From: Rhodococcus ruber NBRC 15591
Lineage (GTDB): Bacteria > Actinomycetota > Actinomycetes > Mycobacteriales > Mycobacteriaceae
Assembly (NCBI RefSeq): GCF_001894945.1
Contig: NZ_BCXE01000020.1
Span: 62,001 to 126,000 of the forward strand
Length of the DNA: 64,000 nucleotides
Direction of reading: 5' to 3'
Shown here: positions 1 through 11,394 of the stretch, one piece after another
Layout: each line of letters opens with the position of its first letter
Position numbering within the stretch: position 1 is the first letter of the stretch
Notes under the pieces: model-generated
What the model saw: only the letters and a program-made list of their open reading frames with translations
Databases searched by the model: none
Told to the model about the DNA's origin: nothing
Translations under genes and position numbers: made by a program

Positions 1-164
1 CCCCGGCGACGGCGCAGGTCGCGTACTCCGGGTCCCGGGCCGAGCAGGACGCCCTCGACGTCGTGTACGGGGAGGCGACGGGCATCGCGCCCGAGGACGT
101 GCCGACCTGGACGACGCGCCTGGGTGCGCCCGCACTGCGTGGAACGGAGGTGAGCTTCCGATGA
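1..164 (+). CDS. MceA-family protein, C-terminal fragment
   Basis: The frame is open from the left edge and stops with TGA at 162-164, leaving about 53 visible codons with the strong third-position GC of the neighbours. Its stop overlaps the start of the next gene by 3 bp. In mce operons the gene before mceB is mceA, so this is read as the end of MceA, a periplasmic lipid-binding subunit of an Mce importer. The visible part lacks the Mce domain, so the family call rests on position alone. Confidence 0.7.
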   Translation, partial: PATAQVAYSGSRAEQDALDVVYGEATGIAPEDVPTWTTRLGAPALRGTEVSFR

Positions 165-1240
165 GAGGCCTGGCAGCACCACTGATCAAGCTGATCGTCT
201 TCGCCGTGGTCACGATCTTCGCCACCGGGATGCTCGCGGCGACCATCGCGAGCCTCGGCGGCGGGGGCGGGACGAAGTTCCACGCCATCTTCTCGGATGT
301 GACCTCGCTCAACGAGGGTGACGACATCCGCATCGCCGGCGTCCGCGTCGGCCAGGTCGAGGAGATCGAGATCGTGGACCGCAGCGAGGCGCGCGTGACG
401 TTCTCGGTGTCCGATCGGGACTGGCTGCCCGCCGCGACCACGGCGACGATCCGCTACCGCACGCTCGTCGGCCAGCGGTACATCGCTCTCGACCAGGGTG
501 AGGGCATGCAGGGGATGAAGCTGACCGACGGCGACACCATCCCGCTGGAACGCACCAAACCGGCCGTGAACCTGACCACCCTGTTCAACGGTTTCCGCCC
601 CCTGTTCCAGACCCTCAGCGCCGAGGACGTCAACACGCTGTCCTCGCAGATCGTCCAGGTGTTCCAGGGCGAATCCGGGACCATCGACGACCTGGTGCGC
701 ACGACGGCGAGCCTGACCAACACGATCGCCGACAAGGACCGGGTGATCGGCGCGGTCATCGACAACCTGAACTCGGTGCTCACCAACATCAACGAGCGGG
801 ACGCGCAGCTCGACTCGCTGCTCGTCAACACCCAGGCGCTGGTGAGCGGACTGGCCGCCGACCGCGACACGGTGGGTGCGGCAGTACAGTCGCTGGCCGG
901 GCTGACGGACGCGACGGCCGATCTGCTCGAGCCGACCCGGCCGGCGATCGCCGGGTCGATCACGGCGGTCGAGCAGCTCGGGGCGAACCTGAACAACAAC
1001 CGCGACGCGGTCGACGAGATCCTTGCGACCCTTCCGGTCAAGCTCGAGAAGCTGGGCCGGGTCGCGAGCTACGGGTCGTGGTTCCAATTCTACCTGTGCG
1101 GCATCGACGTGATCGCCGGTCCGGGTTCGGTTCCGTACCTGAATCTGCCGACGGGTCTTCCCACGGTGAACCAGCCGATCTACACCAATGCCGCGAAGCG
1201 CTGTACGCAGGACGGGATGCAGGAGTTGCAGGGACGATGA
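161..1240 (+). CDS. mceB: MCE family protein MceB
   Basis: Subunit of an Mce lipid/steroid importer that crosses the actinobacterial envelope together with YrbE permeases and an MceG ATPase, none of which is in the window. The 359-residue protein has one N-terminal membrane helix (about residues 7-30). An MlaD/MCE beta-domain follows at about 37-115, with the IRIAGVRVGQV signature, then a long helical region typical of the family. The ATG at 161 follows a strong GGAGGTGAG ribosome site at 146-154. The gene overlaps mceC by 4 bp (ATGA), implying translational coupling. The substrate cannot be read from sequence. Confidence 0.93.
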   Translation: MRGLAAPLIKLIVFAVVTIFATGMLAATIASLGGGGGTKFHAIFSDVTSLNEGDDIRIAGVRVGQVEEIEIVDRSEARVTFSVSDRDWLPAATTATIRYRTLVGQRYIALDQGEGMQGMKLTDGDTIPLERTKPAVNLTTLFNGFRPLFQTLSAEDVNTLSSQIVQVFQGESGTIDDLVRTTASLTNTIADKDRVIGAVIDNLNSVLTNINERDAQLDSLLVNTQALVSGLAADRDTVGAAVQSLAGLTDATADLLEPTRPAIAGSITAVEQLGANLNNNRDAVDEILATLPVKLEKLGRVASYGSWFQFYLCGIDVIAGPGSVPYLNLPTGLPTVNQPIYTNAAKRCTQDGMQELQGR

Positions 1241-2232
1241 GCAGACGTCGCAGTCCGGCCGTGTCCGGCGCCCTCGGGATTCTCGTGGTCCTGCTGGCCA
1301 CCCTGTCGGCCTTCTTCCTGGATTCGCTGCCGATCATCGGGGCCGGCGCCACCTACCGCGCGGAGTTCACCGAGGCGGCCGGCCTCAAACCCACCAACGA
1401 GGTGCGCATCGCCGGCGTCAAGGTCGGCCAGGTCACCGACATCGAGCTCGACGGTGACCGGGTGCTCGTGTCGTTCAAGGTCAAGGACGCCTGGCTCGGC
1501 GACGACACCTCCGCCTCGATCCAGATCAAGACCATCCTGGGCCAGAAGTACCTCGCCCTGGAGCCGCGGGGCACGGAGGTGCTCGATCCGGACGATCGGA
1601 TTCCGTTGTCGCGCACCGTCGCCCCGTACGACGTGATCGAGGCGTTCTCGTCGGCGGCCACCACTCTGGGCGAGATCGACTCCGAGCAGCTGGCCACGAG
1701 CTTCGACACCCTCTCGGAGGCGTTCTCCGAGACACCGGACGACATCCGGGCCTCGCTGGACGGCGTGACCAGGCTGTCGCAGACGGTGGCGAGCCGGGAC
1801 CAGGAACTGAAGCGGCTGCTCGAGGCGACCGGCCGGACGTCGCAGATCCTCGCGGACCGGAACGCGGAGTTCAACCGGCTGATCAGCGACGGAGCGCTGC
1901 TGATCGCCGAACTCAACAACCGCCAGCAGGCCATCTCACAGCTGCTGACGGGGACGCAGCGGCTGTCGGCGGAGTTGACCGGCCTGGTCCGTGACAACGA
2001 GGCGACGATCGGTCCGGCGCTCGACCAGCTGCGGGGTGTCGTCCAGATCCTGCAGGACCGCAACGACGATCTGGACCGGGCGATGAAGCTGTACGAGCCG
2101 TTCGTCCGGCTGTACTCGAACGTCGTCGGCAACGGCCGCTGGTTCGACCAGGTCGTCGTCAACCTCATTCCGCCCGGATTGCCCGAGATCCCCGGATACC
2201 GCGATCCGGTTCGCACGTTGGGAGAGAACTGA
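1237..2232 (+). CDS. mceC: MCE family protein MceC
   Basis: Second complete Mce subunit, 331 residues. A longer open frame begins at 1078, but the ATG at 1237 overlaps the mceB stop by 4 bp and starts directly before the single N-terminal membrane helix, so it is preferred. The MCE domain carries [11 protein letters not shown] at about residues 53-63. The rest is predicted helix and ends with a PGLPEIPGY-type tail. Mce subunits are thought to assemble into heterohexameric tunnels, and order and size match the C position. It shares the operon with mceB and mceD. Confidence 0.93.
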   Translation: MSRRRSPAVSGALGILVVLLATLSAFFLDSLPIIGAGATYRAEFTEAAGLKPTNEVRIAGVKVGQVTDIELDGDRVLVSFKVKDAWLGDDTSASIQIKTILGQKYLALEPRGTEVLDPDDRIPLSRTVAPYDVIEAFSSAATTLGEIDSEQLATSFDTLSEAFSETPDDIRASLDGVTRLSQTVASRDQELKRLLEATGRTSQILADRNAEFNRLISDGALLIAELNNRQQAISQLLTGTQRLSAELTGLVRDNEATIGPALDQLRGVVQILQDRNDDLDRAMKLYEPFVRLYSNVVGNGRWFDQVVVNLIPPGLPEIPGYRDPVRTLGEN

Positions 2233-3479
2233 TGTCGCATGCCGAGTCCGGTGGCGGCTCACGGCGCGGCCCGATCGTGCTGATCGCCGCGATCGTCGCG
2301 GCCGTGGTGCTGATCGCGGGCGTGCTGTGGTGGGTCTTCAACCGCATGGGCACCACCGAGATCACCGCGTACTTCGACAAGGCCGTCGGCGTGTACGAGG
2401 GGTCCGACGTCCGGGTCCTCGGCGTCGAGGTCGGTAAGGTCACCGCGGTCGTCCCGGAAGGGGACCAGGTGCGGGTGGACATGCGTGTCGACCGCGGCGT
2501 CGACATCCCCGCCGACGCCAAAGCCGTGCAGATCACCCCGTCGGTCGTCGCGGACCGCTACGTGCAGCTCGCTCCCGCGTACACCGGTGGCGAGACGATG
2601 GCCGACGGCGCCGTCATCCCGCGGGAACGGACCGCCACCCCGGTCGAGGTGGACGAGCTGTACGCCAGCGTCGACGAGCTGTCGCGGGCTCTCGGCCCGG
2701 AGGGCGCGAACAAGGACGGGGCACTGACCCGATTCGTGGAGACCGGCGCCGAGAACCTCGAGGGCAACGGTGCTGCGCTCGGCCAGACCATCGAGCAGCT
2801 CTCCGCCGCGTCGCGCACGCTCAACGAGTCGCGGGGTGACCTGTTCGGCACCATCGAGAACCTGCAGATCTTCGTATCCGCGCTGGCGGCGAACGATCAG
2901 CAGGTGCGCGAGTTCAACACCCAGCTGTCGGACCTGTCGGGCTACCTGGCCGGTGAACGGGAGAACCTCGGGCTCGCGCTGAATCAGCTGTCGGAGTCGC
3001 TCGGGGTGGTCGCGCAGTTCGTGAACGACAATCAGGCGGCGCTGAAGGACAACGTGGACGCCCTGGTCCCCGTGACGAACAACCTTGCTGCCAACCGGGA
3101 TTCACTGGTGAATTCGCTGACCCTGCTGCCCCTGGCCGTGAGCAACCTGGTCAACTCCTACGACGCGGAATCCGGGTCGCTCGCCTCCCGTCTGGTGGTG
3201 ACCGACCTGCAGGACCCGGCCGGCGTGATGTGCAAGCTCATCGATCTCGGTCGGCTCGTGCCGGGCGACCCGAGGTTCGAGCAGCTGGGCCGACAGATGC
3301 AGCCGCTGATCGATCAGTGCTCCGGCCTCGCCGAACAGATCACCAACGACATCCGGACCCCGGATCTGATCCTGCCGTTCGGTGTCCTCAGCGGCGAGAA
3401 CATCCAGCGTCAGGTGGTGCCCGGCACCGTGCCCGGTGTCGAATCCCAGCGCCTGAACCTCGAGGAGGGCGGACAGTGA
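2232..3479 (+). CDS. mceD: MCE family protein MceD
   Basis: 415-residue Mce subunit. The short N-terminus leads into a membrane helix at about residues 15-35, then an MCE domain with a [11 protein letters not shown] motif. The long helical segment is rich in Leu-Ser-Asn heptad-like repeats, and a C-terminal tail follows. ATG at 2232 overlaps the preceding TGA by one base. Downstream mceE overlaps it by 4 bp. Same operon and pathway as mceB-F. Confidence 0.92.
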   Translation: MSHAESGGGSRRGPIVLIAAIVAAVVLIAGVLWWVFNRMGTTEITAYFDKAVGVYEGSDVRVLGVEVGKVTAVVPEGDQVRVDMRVDRGVDIPADAKAVQITPSVVADRYVQLAPAYTGGETMADGAVIPRERTATPVEVDELYASVDELSRALGPEGANKDGALTRFVETGAENLEGNGAALGQTIEQLSAASRTLNESRGDLFGTIENLQIFVSALAANDQQVREFNTQLSDLSGYLAGERENLGLALNQLSESLGVVAQFVNDNQAALKDNVDALVPVTNNLAANRDSLVNSLTLLPLAVSNLVNSYDAESGSLASRLVVTDLQDPAGVMCKLIDLGRLVPGDPRFEQLGRQMQPLIDQCSGLAEQITNDIRTPDLILPFGVLSGENIQRQVVPGTVPGVESQRLNLEEGGQ

Positions 3480-4750
3480 GACGCTCGGTGATTCTCGGTG
3501 CCGGAGCCTGCGCGACGGCCCTCGCGGTGTCCGCGTGTGGTGGCGCCGAGAGCCTGCCCCTGCCCGGTGGCGCGGACGTCGGTTCGGACCCGATCCACGT
3601 GACCGTGCAGTTCGACGACGTGCTCGACCTCGTGCCGCAGTCGACCGTCAAGGTGGACGGCGTGCCCGTCGGCCGGGTGGAGACGGTGTCCGTGGGACCC
3701 GACGGGTGGACCGCGGACGTCGGGATCGTGGTGGACTCGGCGGTGGAGTTGCCGGCCAACGCGTATGCCGCGGTGGAACAGACCAGCCTGCTGGGTGAGA
3801 AGTTCGTCCAGCTCACTCCGCCGCCGAGCGACCCGTCGAGTGAACTGCTCGCCGACGGCGACGTCATTCCGCTGGACCGGACCCGGCACGCCACGGAGCT
3901 CGAACCCGTACTCGGTGCGCTCTCGCTGCTGCTCAACGGTGGCGGCGTCGGCCAGTTGCAGCCCGTGGTCGAGGAGCTGTCCACCGCGTTCGAGGGACGC
4001 GAAGGCACCACGAAGAGCCTTCTGCAACAGGCGGATCGGCTCATCGACGGTCTCGATCGGCAACGTGACGACATCACCCGCGCCCTCGACGGCCTCGACG
4101 TGCTCACCGTCCGGGTCGCGGAGCAGAACGACCGGGTCGCGGCGATCCTCGACGACCTGCCGGTGGCCACGGCGGTGCTCGAGCAGCAGCGTCCCCAGCT
4201 GACCGAGCTGCTCGTCCAGCTCGACCGGCTGGGAACCGTGGGCACCGACGTGCTCGACCAGTCCAAGGAGAACCTGATCGCCGACCTGCTGGCCCTGCGC
4301 CCCACGCTGCAGCAGCTCGCCGCGTCCGGGGACGACCTGGTGAAGGCGCTGCCGTTCATCCCGACGGTGCCCTTCCCGGACGGGGTCGAGAGGATCGCCC
4401 TCGGTGGCTCGGTCAACCTGTTCCTCGCTGTGGACATGCAGATCGGGGACGCGCTGGCCTCGCTCGGCGTCGGACAGGGTGAACCGGTCTACCGGCAGCC
4501 CAAGTTCGGTGAGCCCAAGCCCGTCGTGGATCCGTCGAATCCGTACTACAACGGCAACGGGCCGAGACGGGGCTGGCCCACGGTCTCGCTGCTGCCGGAG
4601 CTCCCGGAGCCGAGGCTGCCGGCGGGACTCGAACTGCCGCCGGGGGTGACGCTGCCCGGCCTGCCCGCCGCAGCGCCGGACTCCGGTGCAGCGCCGGCCA
4701 ATCCGCTGGAAGGCCTGCTCAACCAGCTCGGAGTCGGGGGAGGGCGATGA
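3476..4750 (+). CDS. mceE: MCE family lipoprotein MceE
   Basis: The only lipoprotein of the set. After GTG at 3476 a signal peptide ends in a lipobox (LAVSAC, lipidated Cys21), followed by an MCE domain and a helical region. The 424-residue protein ends in a Pro/Ala-rich tail. The open frame extends upstream to 3230, but only the GTG at 3476 puts the signal peptide at the N-terminus, and it overlaps the mceD stop by 4 bp. A lipidated E subunit is characteristic of mce operons. It overlaps mceF by 4 bp. Confidence 0.93.
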   Translation: MRRSVILGAGACATALAVSACGGAESLPLPGGADVGSDPIHVTVQFDDVLDLVPQSTVKVDGVPVGRVETVSVGPDGWTADVGIVVDSAVELPANAYAAVEQTSLLGEKFVQLTPPPSDPSSELLADGDVIPLDRTRHATELEPVLGALSLLLNGGGVGQLQPVVEELSTAFEGREGTTKSLLQQADRLIDGLDRQRDDITRALDGLDVLTVRVAEQNDRVAAILDDLPVATAVLEQQRPQLTELLVQLDRLGTVGTDVLDQSKENLIADLLALRPTLQQLAASGDDLVKALPFIPTVPFPDGVERIALGGSVNLFLAVDMQIGDALASLGVGQGEPVYRQPKFGEPKPVVDPSNPYYNGNGPRRGWPTVSLLPELPEPRLPAGLELPPGVTLPGLPAAAPDSGAAPANPLEGLLNQLGVGGGR

Positions 4751-5997
4751 TGAAATCGCGATTGCTGCGGGTACAGATCGTCGCGTTCGTGGTGATCGCG
4801 CTGCTCGGCGTGGTCTTCGTCGGCGCGCGGTACGTGCGCCTCGACAACCTGCTCGGGTTCGGGCAGTACACCGTCCACGCCCGGTTCGCCGATTCGGGGG
4901 GCATCTTCACCAACGCCGAGGTCACCTACCGGGGCGTGCCGGTCGGGCGGGTCGGGGAACTCGGTCTGACCGAGGACGGCATCGACGTCACCCTCCTCCT
5001 CGACAACGGCGGGCCGCAGATCCCCGCGTCCACCCGTGCCGTGGTGGCGAACCGCTCGGCGATCGGCGAGCAGTACGTCGACCTGCTGCCGGACACCGAC
5101 GAGGGTCCCTACCTCGAGGAAGGCTCGGTGATCGGGGAGGACGCCACCGACGTGCCGGTGCCGGTGCAGGACCTCCTGGTGAGCACGAACGCGCTCGTCC
5201 GGTCGGTGCCGGTGGACTCGCTGCGCACGGTGGTGACCGAACTGGGGGCCGCGTTCGACGGCCGCGGCGGCCAGCTGCAGACCCTCGTGGACTCTCTGGC
5301 CCAGCTCAGCGACGCCGGAGTGCAGTACCTGCCCCAGACGGTGTCGCTGATCCGCGACAGCCAGACCGTGCTCGACACCCAGTCGGTGCAGGCGTCGGCG
5401 ATCCGGCAGTTCAGTGCGGATCTGGACCTGGTGACCGCGCAGCTGCGCGACAGCGACCCGGACGTCCGTCGCCTCCTCGAGACCGGGACGGCGGCGAGTG
5501 AGGAACTCACGCAGCTGGTCGCGGACTCGGGCCCCGGCCTGACGGCGAACCTGACGAACCTGGCGCTGCTCGGCGACAAGCTCGGCCCGCAGGCGGTGGC
5601 CTTGCAGCCGCTGCTCGCGTTCCTGCCGGCCGTCGCGGCCAGCGCCGGGACCGTGGCGCCCGGCGACGGTGCGGTCCGGCAGGGCATCCTGTTCGAGACG
5701 AACAACCCGCCGTCGTGCACCATCGGGTACGAGGGCACCCAGGCGATCCTCGACGAGATGCAGCGCCGGGATCCCAACTTCGACGACACCCAGCAGGACT
5801 TCCCGTTCAACACGGAGGCATCCTGCGAGGTCCCGCAGGGCAGCGTCACCGGCGTGCGGAGCGCGAACCGGATCGTGTTCGCCGACCCGGCCACGATCCA
5901 GCCGTGGGACTTCACGCCGAAGAAGGACCCGGACAAGCTCAATTTGAATCCGATCGCGACGCAGCTCGCGCCGCTGCTCGGAGTCACCCCGAAGTAG
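4747..5997 (+). CDS. mceF: MCE family protein MceF
   Basis: Last Mce subunit, 416 residues. It has an N-terminal membrane helix at about residues 9-28, an MCE domain with VTYRGVPVGRVGEL, a helical domain, and a cysteine-containing C-terminal region (PPSCTIGYEG, EASCEVPQG) usual for F subunits. It starts at ATG 4747 overlapping mceE by 4 bp; a second ATG follows immediately. It is followed after 17 bp by the first Mce-associated protein. Confidence 0.93.
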   Translation: MMKSRLLRVQIVAFVVIALLGVVFVGARYVRLDNLLGFGQYTVHARFADSGGIFTNAEVTYRGVPVGRVGELGLTEDGIDVTLLLDNGGPQIPASTRAVVANRSAIGEQYVDLLPDTDEGPYLEEGSVIGEDATDVPVPVQDLLVSTNALVRSVPVDSLRTVVTELGAAFDGRGGQLQTLVDSLAQLSDAGVQYLPQTVSLIRDSQTVLDTQSVQASAIRQFSADLDLVTAQLRDSDPDVRRLLETGTAASEELTQLVADSGPGLTANLTNLALLGDKLGPQAVALQPLLAFLPAVAASAGTVAPGDGAVRQGILFETNNPPSCTIGYEGTQAILDEMQRRDPNFDDTQQDFPFNTEASCEVPQGSVTGVRSANRIVFADPATIQPWDFTPKKDPDKLNLNPIATQLAPLLGVTPK

Positions 5998-6014
5998 GTA
6001 AGTAGGTTGGTGCA

Positions 6015-6665
6015 GTGAGTTCAGAAACGACGTCCCGTCCCCCGCAGACGGCGGGGGCGGGCGGCGACACGATACGCAGGATCGTTCTGGCAGTGGTGAG
6101 CGTGCTGGCGGTGGTCGCCCTCGTCGCGGCCGCCTGGTTCGGCTTCGGGTGGGGGCGGGCCCTGCTCGTGGACCGTCCGGCGGCCGAGGCGCGGGACGCG
6201 GCCCTGTCCGGGGCGATGCAGGCCGCGATCAACCTCAACAGTGTCGACGCCGCCGACGTCGACACGTCGATCGAGAACATGCGGTCGTCGATCACCGGCG
6301 AGGCCCTGAACAACGATCTGGCCGCGACGGAGCAGCAGATCCGGGAGCAGGTGGCCCAGACGGGCACGGGCATGTCGGCAGACGTGCTGTTCGGTTCGCT
6401 GACCGCGCTGGACACGGACGCCGACACGGCGCAGGCCCTGATCGTCCTGGCGGTGAAGACCACCTGGCCCGACAACTTCGTCGAGAACAAGGTCACCGTG
6501 AACGTGGCGATGCGCAAGGACGGCGACGTGTGGAAGGCGGAGACGATCCAGCCGCTGGACTCGGTGCAGCTCGGTGCCGGGCCGGCGGAGGGCGCGCAGC
6601 AACCCGCGCCGCCCGAACCCGCCCCCGTGCCCCCGGCCGAACCCGGTCCCGCCGCAGGCGAGTGA
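6015..6665 (+). CDS. Mce-associated membrane protein
   Basis: 216 residues, start GTG 6015. A short cytoplasmic N-terminus is followed by one membrane helix at about residues 22-45, then a soluble extracytoplasmic domain and a Pro/Ala-rich tail. This is the usual architecture of Mas proteins encoded after mceF, which are proposed to stabilise or assist the Mce complex. It lies 17 bp after mceF, consistent with the same transcript. The family call relies on context plus topology. Confidence 0.8.
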   Translation: MSSETTSRPPQTAGAGGDTIRRIVLAVVSVLAVVALVAAAWFGFGWGRALLVDRPAAEARDAALSGAMQAAINLNSVDAADVDTSIENMRSSITGEALNNDLAATEQQIREQVAQTGTGMSADVLFGSLTALDTDADTAQALIVLAVKTTWPDNFVENKVTVNVAMRKDGDVWKAETIQPLDSVQLGAGPAEGAQQPAPPEPAPVPPAEPGPAAGE

Positions 6666-6686
6666 GCCGATGAAGGAGAGTGTGTA

Positions 6687-7547
6687 GTGCCCCCGCAGCG
6701 TCGCAAGCCCAATCCGGCCGGCCCCCCGAGGGGGCGACGGCCCAAGATCGCGGGGACGGGCCGGACCGGCGGTGCCGTCCGCCCCGAGGCCACCGGGCCC
6801 ACCCCGAGCGGACCCACCCCGCCGGAGTCCCCCTCGCCCGAGTCCACCCCGCTCGAGCCGACCCCGCCCGAGTCCCCCCCGGCTCCGACGGCGGGAGCGG
6901 GAACGGCGGCCGCCGAAGCGACCGGGTCCTCGGCGGCCCCGGCGGGGCCGGGCTCCGGATCCGACCGGACGAGCGCCCCGGAGCCGCATGAACCGGCGCC
7001 CGTCGACGACGGTGGGGACGCGGAGGAGCCGGTAGCGCAGGCCGCCGGCACCGCCTCGCGCGGCAGCTGGCGTGCGGTGGCGATCGTCGGCGGGGCCGCG
7101 CTCGCGCTCGGTGCGTTCGCCGCGGTCGCGGCCGCCCGTCCCGGCGCGACGGTGAGCAACGAGGCGTGGGTCGACAGCACCGCGACGTCCGAGGTCACCG
7201 CCGCTGCCGGCAATGCGATCGAGACGATGCACGGCTACAACTACGAGACGATCGACGAGGACTTCGCCGAGATCCGCGAGGTCCTCACCCCGCCGATGCG
7301 GGAGGAGTTCGATCTGACCGCGGAGGTCACCAAGCAGGCGGCGGTGCAGACGCACACCGCGACGGAGGTGCGCATCGACCACATCGGTGCGTCGATGCTC
7401 GACGACGACCGGGCCGAGGTCGCGGCGTTCATCAGTGTCAGCGCGACCGGCGACGCGGTCGCCCAGGGCAGTGCGTCGGCGCCGCTTCTGGTGCGGATGG
7501 AGAAGATCGACGGCAAGTGGCTGGTCTCGGAGATCCGGGACAGCTGA
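6687..7547 (+). CDS. Mce-associated membrane protein with long Pro/Ser-rich N-terminus
   Basis: 286 residues, start GTG 6687 with an AAGGAG ribosome site at 6673-6678. Roughly the first 125 residues are low-complexity Pro/Ser/Ala/Glu, with repeated PTPPESP-like units and basic residues at the very start, so they are probably cytoplasmic and disordered. A membrane helix at about residues 128-150 is followed by a compact domain similar in layout to the preceding Mas protein. It is the last gene of the mce operon; a terminator follows about 95 bp downstream. Confidence 0.78.
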   Translation: MPPQRRKPNPAGPPRGRRPKIAGTGRTGGAVRPEATGPTPSGPTPPESPSPESTPLEPTPPESPPAPTAGAGTAAAEATGSSAAPAGPGSGSDRTSAPEPHEPAPVDDGGDAEEPVAQAAGTASRGSWRAVAIVGGAALALGAFAAVAAARPGATVSNEAWVDSTATSEVTAAAGNAIETMHGYNYETIDEDFAEIREVLTPPMREEFDLTAEVTKQAAVQTHTATEVRIDHIGASMLDDDRAEVAAFISVSATGDAVAQGSASAPLLVRMEKIDGKWLVSEIRDS

Positions 7548-7641
7548 CGAGCGCGCCGACCGGGAATCGGCCCGGTTGCTCTTGACGCGGGCGGCGTGAG
7601 CGGTCACTCTATCGGTACGCACGCACGAACATGCGTCCTGG

Positions 7642-7666
7642 GCGCCCGGGGTCGGGCGCTTCTTTT
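7642..7666 (+). terminator. Rho-independent terminator of the mce operon
   Basis: A perfect 7-bp GC stem (GCGCCCG, loop GGGT, CGGGCGC) is followed by TTCTTTT. This is the clearest classical intrinsic terminator in the window. It separates the mce operon from rpoBC and lies in the 340-bp gap 7548-7887. Confidence 0.8.
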
Positions 7667-7677
7667 CGTGCCGTCGC

Positions 7678-7706
7678 TCGACATCTGCGACTTTTGGGTG
7701 TAAGTT
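7678..7706 (+). promoter_or_regulatory. Candidate SigA promoter for rpoBC
   Basis: TCGACA at 7678-7683 and TAAGTT at 7701-7706 are separated by exactly 17 bp and lie just after the mce terminator. This would leave a leader of about 175 nt before rpoB. A second TTGACG at 7582-7587 has no well-spaced -10 box. Nothing else was recognised in the gap. Confidence 0.45.
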
Positions 7707-7887
7707 CGGACTTTGCGCTGGCTGCCTCCTGTCCATCTCTCGACCGCATCGCGGGGAGCGTTGCCCTCCGGGGCCCGTTCCGCCGACTTCGCGGTGGGGT
7801 TGTCGTTCGGGTCGCAACCAGCGATAACGCCCCACATGAAGAAGCAGGTACAGCGGCGGTCGCACCGGTTGGAGCGGCCCGCGTGAG

Positions 7888-10800
7888 GTGCTGGAAGGAC
7901 GCATCTTGGCAGTCTCTAGCCAGACCAAGGCAGTTGCCGGAATCCCCGGAGCCCCGAAGAGGGTCTCGTTCGCAAAGATTCGCGAACCTCTCGAAGTCCC
8001 CGGGCTCCTCGATCTACAGACAGATTCCTTCGAATGGCTGATCGGCTCCGAGCGCTGGCGCGCGCTCGCTGCCGAACGCGGTGACGGTCCCGTCGTCGGC
8101 GGCCTCGAGGAGATCCTGGCGGAGCTCTCTCCGATCGAGGACTTCTCCGGGTCGATGTCCCTGTCCTTCTCCGACCCGCGCTTCGACGAGGTCAAGGCCT
8201 CCGTCGAGGAGTGCAAGGACAAGGACATGACGTACGCGGCGCCGCTGTTCGTCACTGCCGAGTTCATCAACAACAACACCGGCGAGATCAAGAGCCAGAC
8301 GGTCTTCATGGGTGACTTCCCGATGATGACCGACAAGGGCACCTTCATCATCAACGGCACCGAGCGCGTCGTCGTCTCGCAGCTGGTGCGTTCCCCGGGC
8401 GTGTACTTCGACCGCGCGGTCGACAAGAGCACCGAGAAGGACCTGCACAGCGTCAAGGTGATCCCGGGCCGCGGCGCGTGGCTCGAGTTCGACGTCGACA
8501 AGCGCGACACCGTCGGCGTGCGGATCGACCGCAAGCGCCGCCAGCCGGTCACCGTGCTGCTCAAGGCGCTCGGCTGGACCAACGAGCAGATCGTCGAGCG
8601 CTTCGGCTTCTCCGAGATCATGATGTCCACTCTCGAGAAGGACAACACGGCCGGCACCGACGAGGCCCTGCTCGACATCTACCGCAAGCTGCGCCCGGGC
8701 GAGCCGCCCACCAAGGAGAGCGCGCAGACCCTGCTGGAGAACCTCTTCTTCAAGGACAAGCGCTACGACCTGGCGCGCGTGGGACGTTACAAGATCAACA
8801 AGAAGCTGGGCCTGAACGTCGGCCAGCCGATCGAGGCGTCGACCCTCACCGAGGAAGACATCGTCGCCACCATCGAGTACCTGGTGCGCCTGCACGCGGG
8901 GGAGACCACCATGACGGCGCCGGGCGGCGTCGAGGTTCCCGTCGAGGTCGACGACATCGACCACTTCGGCAACCGTCGCCTGCGCACCGTCGGCGAGCTC
9001 ATCCAGAACCAGATCCGCGTCGGCCTGTCCCGCATGGAGCGCGTCGTCCGTGAGCGGATGACCACTCAGGACGTCGAGGCCATCACGCCGCAGACGCTGA
9101 TCAACATCCGTCCCGTCGTGGCCGCGATCAAGGAGTTCTTCGGAACCTCCCAGCTGTCGCAGTTCATGGACCAGAACAACCCGCTGTCGGGCCTGACCCA
9201 CAAGCGCCGCCTCTCGGCGCTCGGCCCGGGTGGTCTGTCCCGTGAGCGCGCCGGCCTCGAGGTCCGCGACGTCCACCACTCGCACTACGGCCGCATGTGC
9301 CCGATCGAGACCCCGGAAGGCCCGAACATCGGCCTGATCGGCTCCCTGTCGGTGTACGCGCGGGTCAACCCGTTCGGTTTCATCGAGACCCCGTACCGCA
9401 AGGTCGAGAACGGCATCGTCACCGACCAGGTCGACTACCTCACCGCCGACGAGGAGGACCGCCACGTCGTGGCGCAGGCCAACTCGCCGGTCGACGCCGA
9501 CGGCCGCTTCAGCGAGGAGCGCGTCCTCGTCCGCAAGAAGGGCGGCGAGGTCGAATTCGTCGCGGCGACCGAGGTCGACTACATGGACGTCTCGCCGCGG
9601 CAGATGGTGTCCGTGGCCACGGCCATGATTCCGTTCCTCGAGCACGACGACGCCAACCGTGCCCTCATGGGTGCGAACATGCAGCGTCAGGCCGTGCCGC
9701 TGGTGCGCAACGAGGCCCCGGTCGTCGGTACCGGCATGGAGCTGCGTGCCGCCGTCGATGCGGGCGACGTCGTCGTCACCGAGAAGTCCGGCGTGATCGA
9801 GGAGGTCTCGGCCGACTTCATCACCGTGATGGCGGACGACGGCACCCGCCGCACCTACCGTCTGCGCAAGTTCGACCGTTCGAACCAGGGCACCTGCTCG
9901 AACCAGCGGCCGATCGTGGACGAGGGGCAGCGCGTCGAGTCCGGTCAGGTCCTCGCCGACGGCCCCTGCACCGAGAACGGTGAGATGGCGCTCGGCAAGA
10001 ACCTCCTCGTGGCGATCATGCCGTGGGAAGGCCACAACTACGAGGACGCGATCATCCTGTCGCAGCGCCTCGTCGAGGAGGACGTGCTCACCTCGATCCA
10101 CATCGAGGAGCACGAGATCGACGCCCGCGACACCAAGCTCGGTGCCGAGGAGATCACCCGCGACATCCCGAACGTCTCGGACGAGGTCCTCGCGGACCTG
10201 GACGAGCGCGGCATCGTGCGCATCGGCGCCGAGGTGCGCGACGGCGACATCCTCGTCGGCAAGGTCACCCCGAAGGGCGAGACCGAGCTGACCCCGGAGG
10301 AGCGGCTGCTGCGCGCGATCTTCGGTGAGAAGGCCCGCGAGGTGCGTGACACGTCGCTGAAGGTGCCCCACGGCGAGACCGGCAAGGTCATCGGCGTCCG
10401 CGTGTTCTCGCGCGAGGACGACGACGATCTGCCCCCGGGTGTCAACGAGCTCGTCCGCGTGTACGTCGCGCAGAAGCGCAAGATCCAGGACGGCGACAAG
10501 CTCGCCGGCCGGCACGGCAACAAGGGCGTCATCGGCAAGATCCTCCCGCAGGAGGACATGCCGTTCCTGCCCGACGGCACCCCGGTGGACATCATCCTCA
10601 ACACGCACGGTGTCCCGCGTCGTATGAACATCGGCCAGATCCTCGAGACGCATCTCGGCTGGATCGGCAAGGCCGGCTGGAACGTCCAGGTCGCCGGCGA
10701 CGGTGAGCGTCCCGAGTGGGCGAAGAACCTGTCCGACGACATGCTCGCCGCCGATCCGGACACCAACATCGCCACCCCGGTGTTCGACGGTGCCCGCGAG

Positions 10801-11394
10801 GACGAGCTGACGGGTCTGCTCGGCTCGACGCTGCCGAACCGCGACGGCGAGGTCATGGTCGGCGCGGACGGCAAGGCGACGCTGTTCGACGGCCGTTCCG
10901 GCGAGCCGTTCCCGTACCCGGTGTCGGTCGGCTACATGTACATCATCAAGCTGCACCACCTGGTCGACGACAAGATCCACGCCCGTTCGACCGGCCCGTA
11001 CTCGATGATCACCCAGCAGCCGCTCGGTGGTAAGGCCCAGTTCGGTGGCCAGCGGTTCGGTGAGATGGAGTGCTGGGCCATGCAGGCCTACGGTGCCGCG
11101 TACACGCTGCAGGAGCTGCTCACCATCAAGTCGGACGACGTGGTGGGCCGCGTGAAGGTCTACGAGGCCATCGTCAAGGGCGAGAACATCCCGGAGCCGG
11201 GTATCCCCGAGTCCTTCAAGGTGCTCCTCAAGGAACTCCAGTCGCTGTGCCTGAACGTGGAGGTGCTCTCCAGCGACGGCGCGGCCATCGCGATGGCCGA
11301 CGGCGACGACGAGGACCTCGAGCGGGCGGCGGCCAACCTGGGCATCAACCTTTCCCGCAACGAGTCGGCCACGGTCGACGACCTCGCGAACTAG
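7888..11394 (+). CDS. rpoB: DNA-directed RNA polymerase subunit beta
   Basis: Catalytic beta subunit of RNA polymerase, 1168 residues and nearly collinear with mycobacterial RpoB. The rifampicin region ([20 protein letters not shown], then [10 protein letters not shown], about 9139-9230) has wild-type Asp, His and Ser at the classical resistance positions. The [12 protein letters not shown] motif and the C-terminal [18 protein letters not shown] stretch are intact. GTG 7888 gives the start homologous to the long mycobacterial form. A TTG at 7906 preceded by GGAAGGA at 7893-7899 has a much better ribosome site and would give 1162 residues. The gene lies 111 bp before rpoC, in one transcription unit. 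Confidence 0.98.
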   Translation: MLEGRILAVSSQTKAVAGIPGAPKRVSFAKIREPLEVPGLLDLQTDSFEWLIGSERWRALAAERGDGPVVGGLEEILAELSPIEDFSGSMSLSFSDPRFDEVKASVEECKDKDMTYAAPLFVTAEFINNNTGEIKSQTVFMGDFPMMTDKGTFIINGTERVVVSQLVRSPGVYFDRAVDKSTEKDLHSVKVIPGRGAWLEFDVDKRDTVGVRIDRKRRQPVTVLLKALGWTNEQIVERFGFSEIMMSTLEKDNTAGTDEALLDIYRKLRPGEPPTKESAQTLLENLFFKDKRYDLARVGRYKINKKLGLNVGQPIEASTLTEEDIVATIEYLVRLHAGETTMTAPGGVEVPVEVDDIDHFGNRRLRTVGELIQNQIRVGLSRMERVVRERMTTQDVEAITPQTLINIRPVVAAIKEFFGTSQLSQFMDQNNPLSGLTHKRRLSALGPGGLSRERAGLEVRDVHHSHYGRMCPIETPEGPNIGLIGSLSVYARVNPFGFIETPYRKVENGIVTDQVDYLTADEEDRHVVAQANSPVDADGRFSEERVLVRKKGGEVEFVAATEVDYMDVSPRQMVSVATAMIPFLEHDDANRALMGANMQRQAVPLVRNEAPVVGTGMELRAAVDAGDVVVTEKSGVIEEVSADFITVMADDGTRRTYRLRKFDRSNQGTCSNQRPIVDEGQRVESGQVLADGPCTENGEMALGKNLLVAIMPWEGHNYEDAIILSQRLVEEDVLTSIHIEEHEIDARDTKLGAEEITRDIPNVSDEVLADLDERGIVRIGAEVRDGDILVGKVTPKGETELTPEERLLRAIFGEKAREVRDTSLKVPHGETGKVIGVRVFSREDDDDLPPGVNELVRVYVAQKRKIQDGDKLAGRHGNKGVIGKILPQEDMPFLPDGTPVDIILNTHGVPRRMNIGQILETHLGWIGKAGWNVQVAGDGERPEWAKNLSDDMLAADPDTNIATPVFDGAREDELTGLLGSTLPNRDGEVMVGADGKATLFDGRSGEPFPYPVSVGYMYIIKLHHLVDDKIHARSTGPYSMITQQPLGGKAQFGGQRFGEMECWAMQAYGAAYTLQELLTIKSDDVVGRVKVYEAIVKGENIPEPGIPESFKVLLKELQSLCLNVEVLSSDGAAIAMADGDDEDLERAAANLGINLSRNESATVDDLAN

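Noticed and set aside
1-7547. Claim of steroid uptake for the mce operon (Mce4-like)
   Set aside because: The promoter region and the yrbE genes are outside the window, and subunit sequences alone do not fix the substrate.
7582-7615. TTGACG-based promoter before rpoB
   Set aside because: No -10 element at 16-19 bp; the 7678-7706 pair after the terminator is better spaced.
9139-9230. Rifampicin-resistance substitutions in rpoB
   Set aside because: The Asp, His and Ser positions of the resistance region are wild type.
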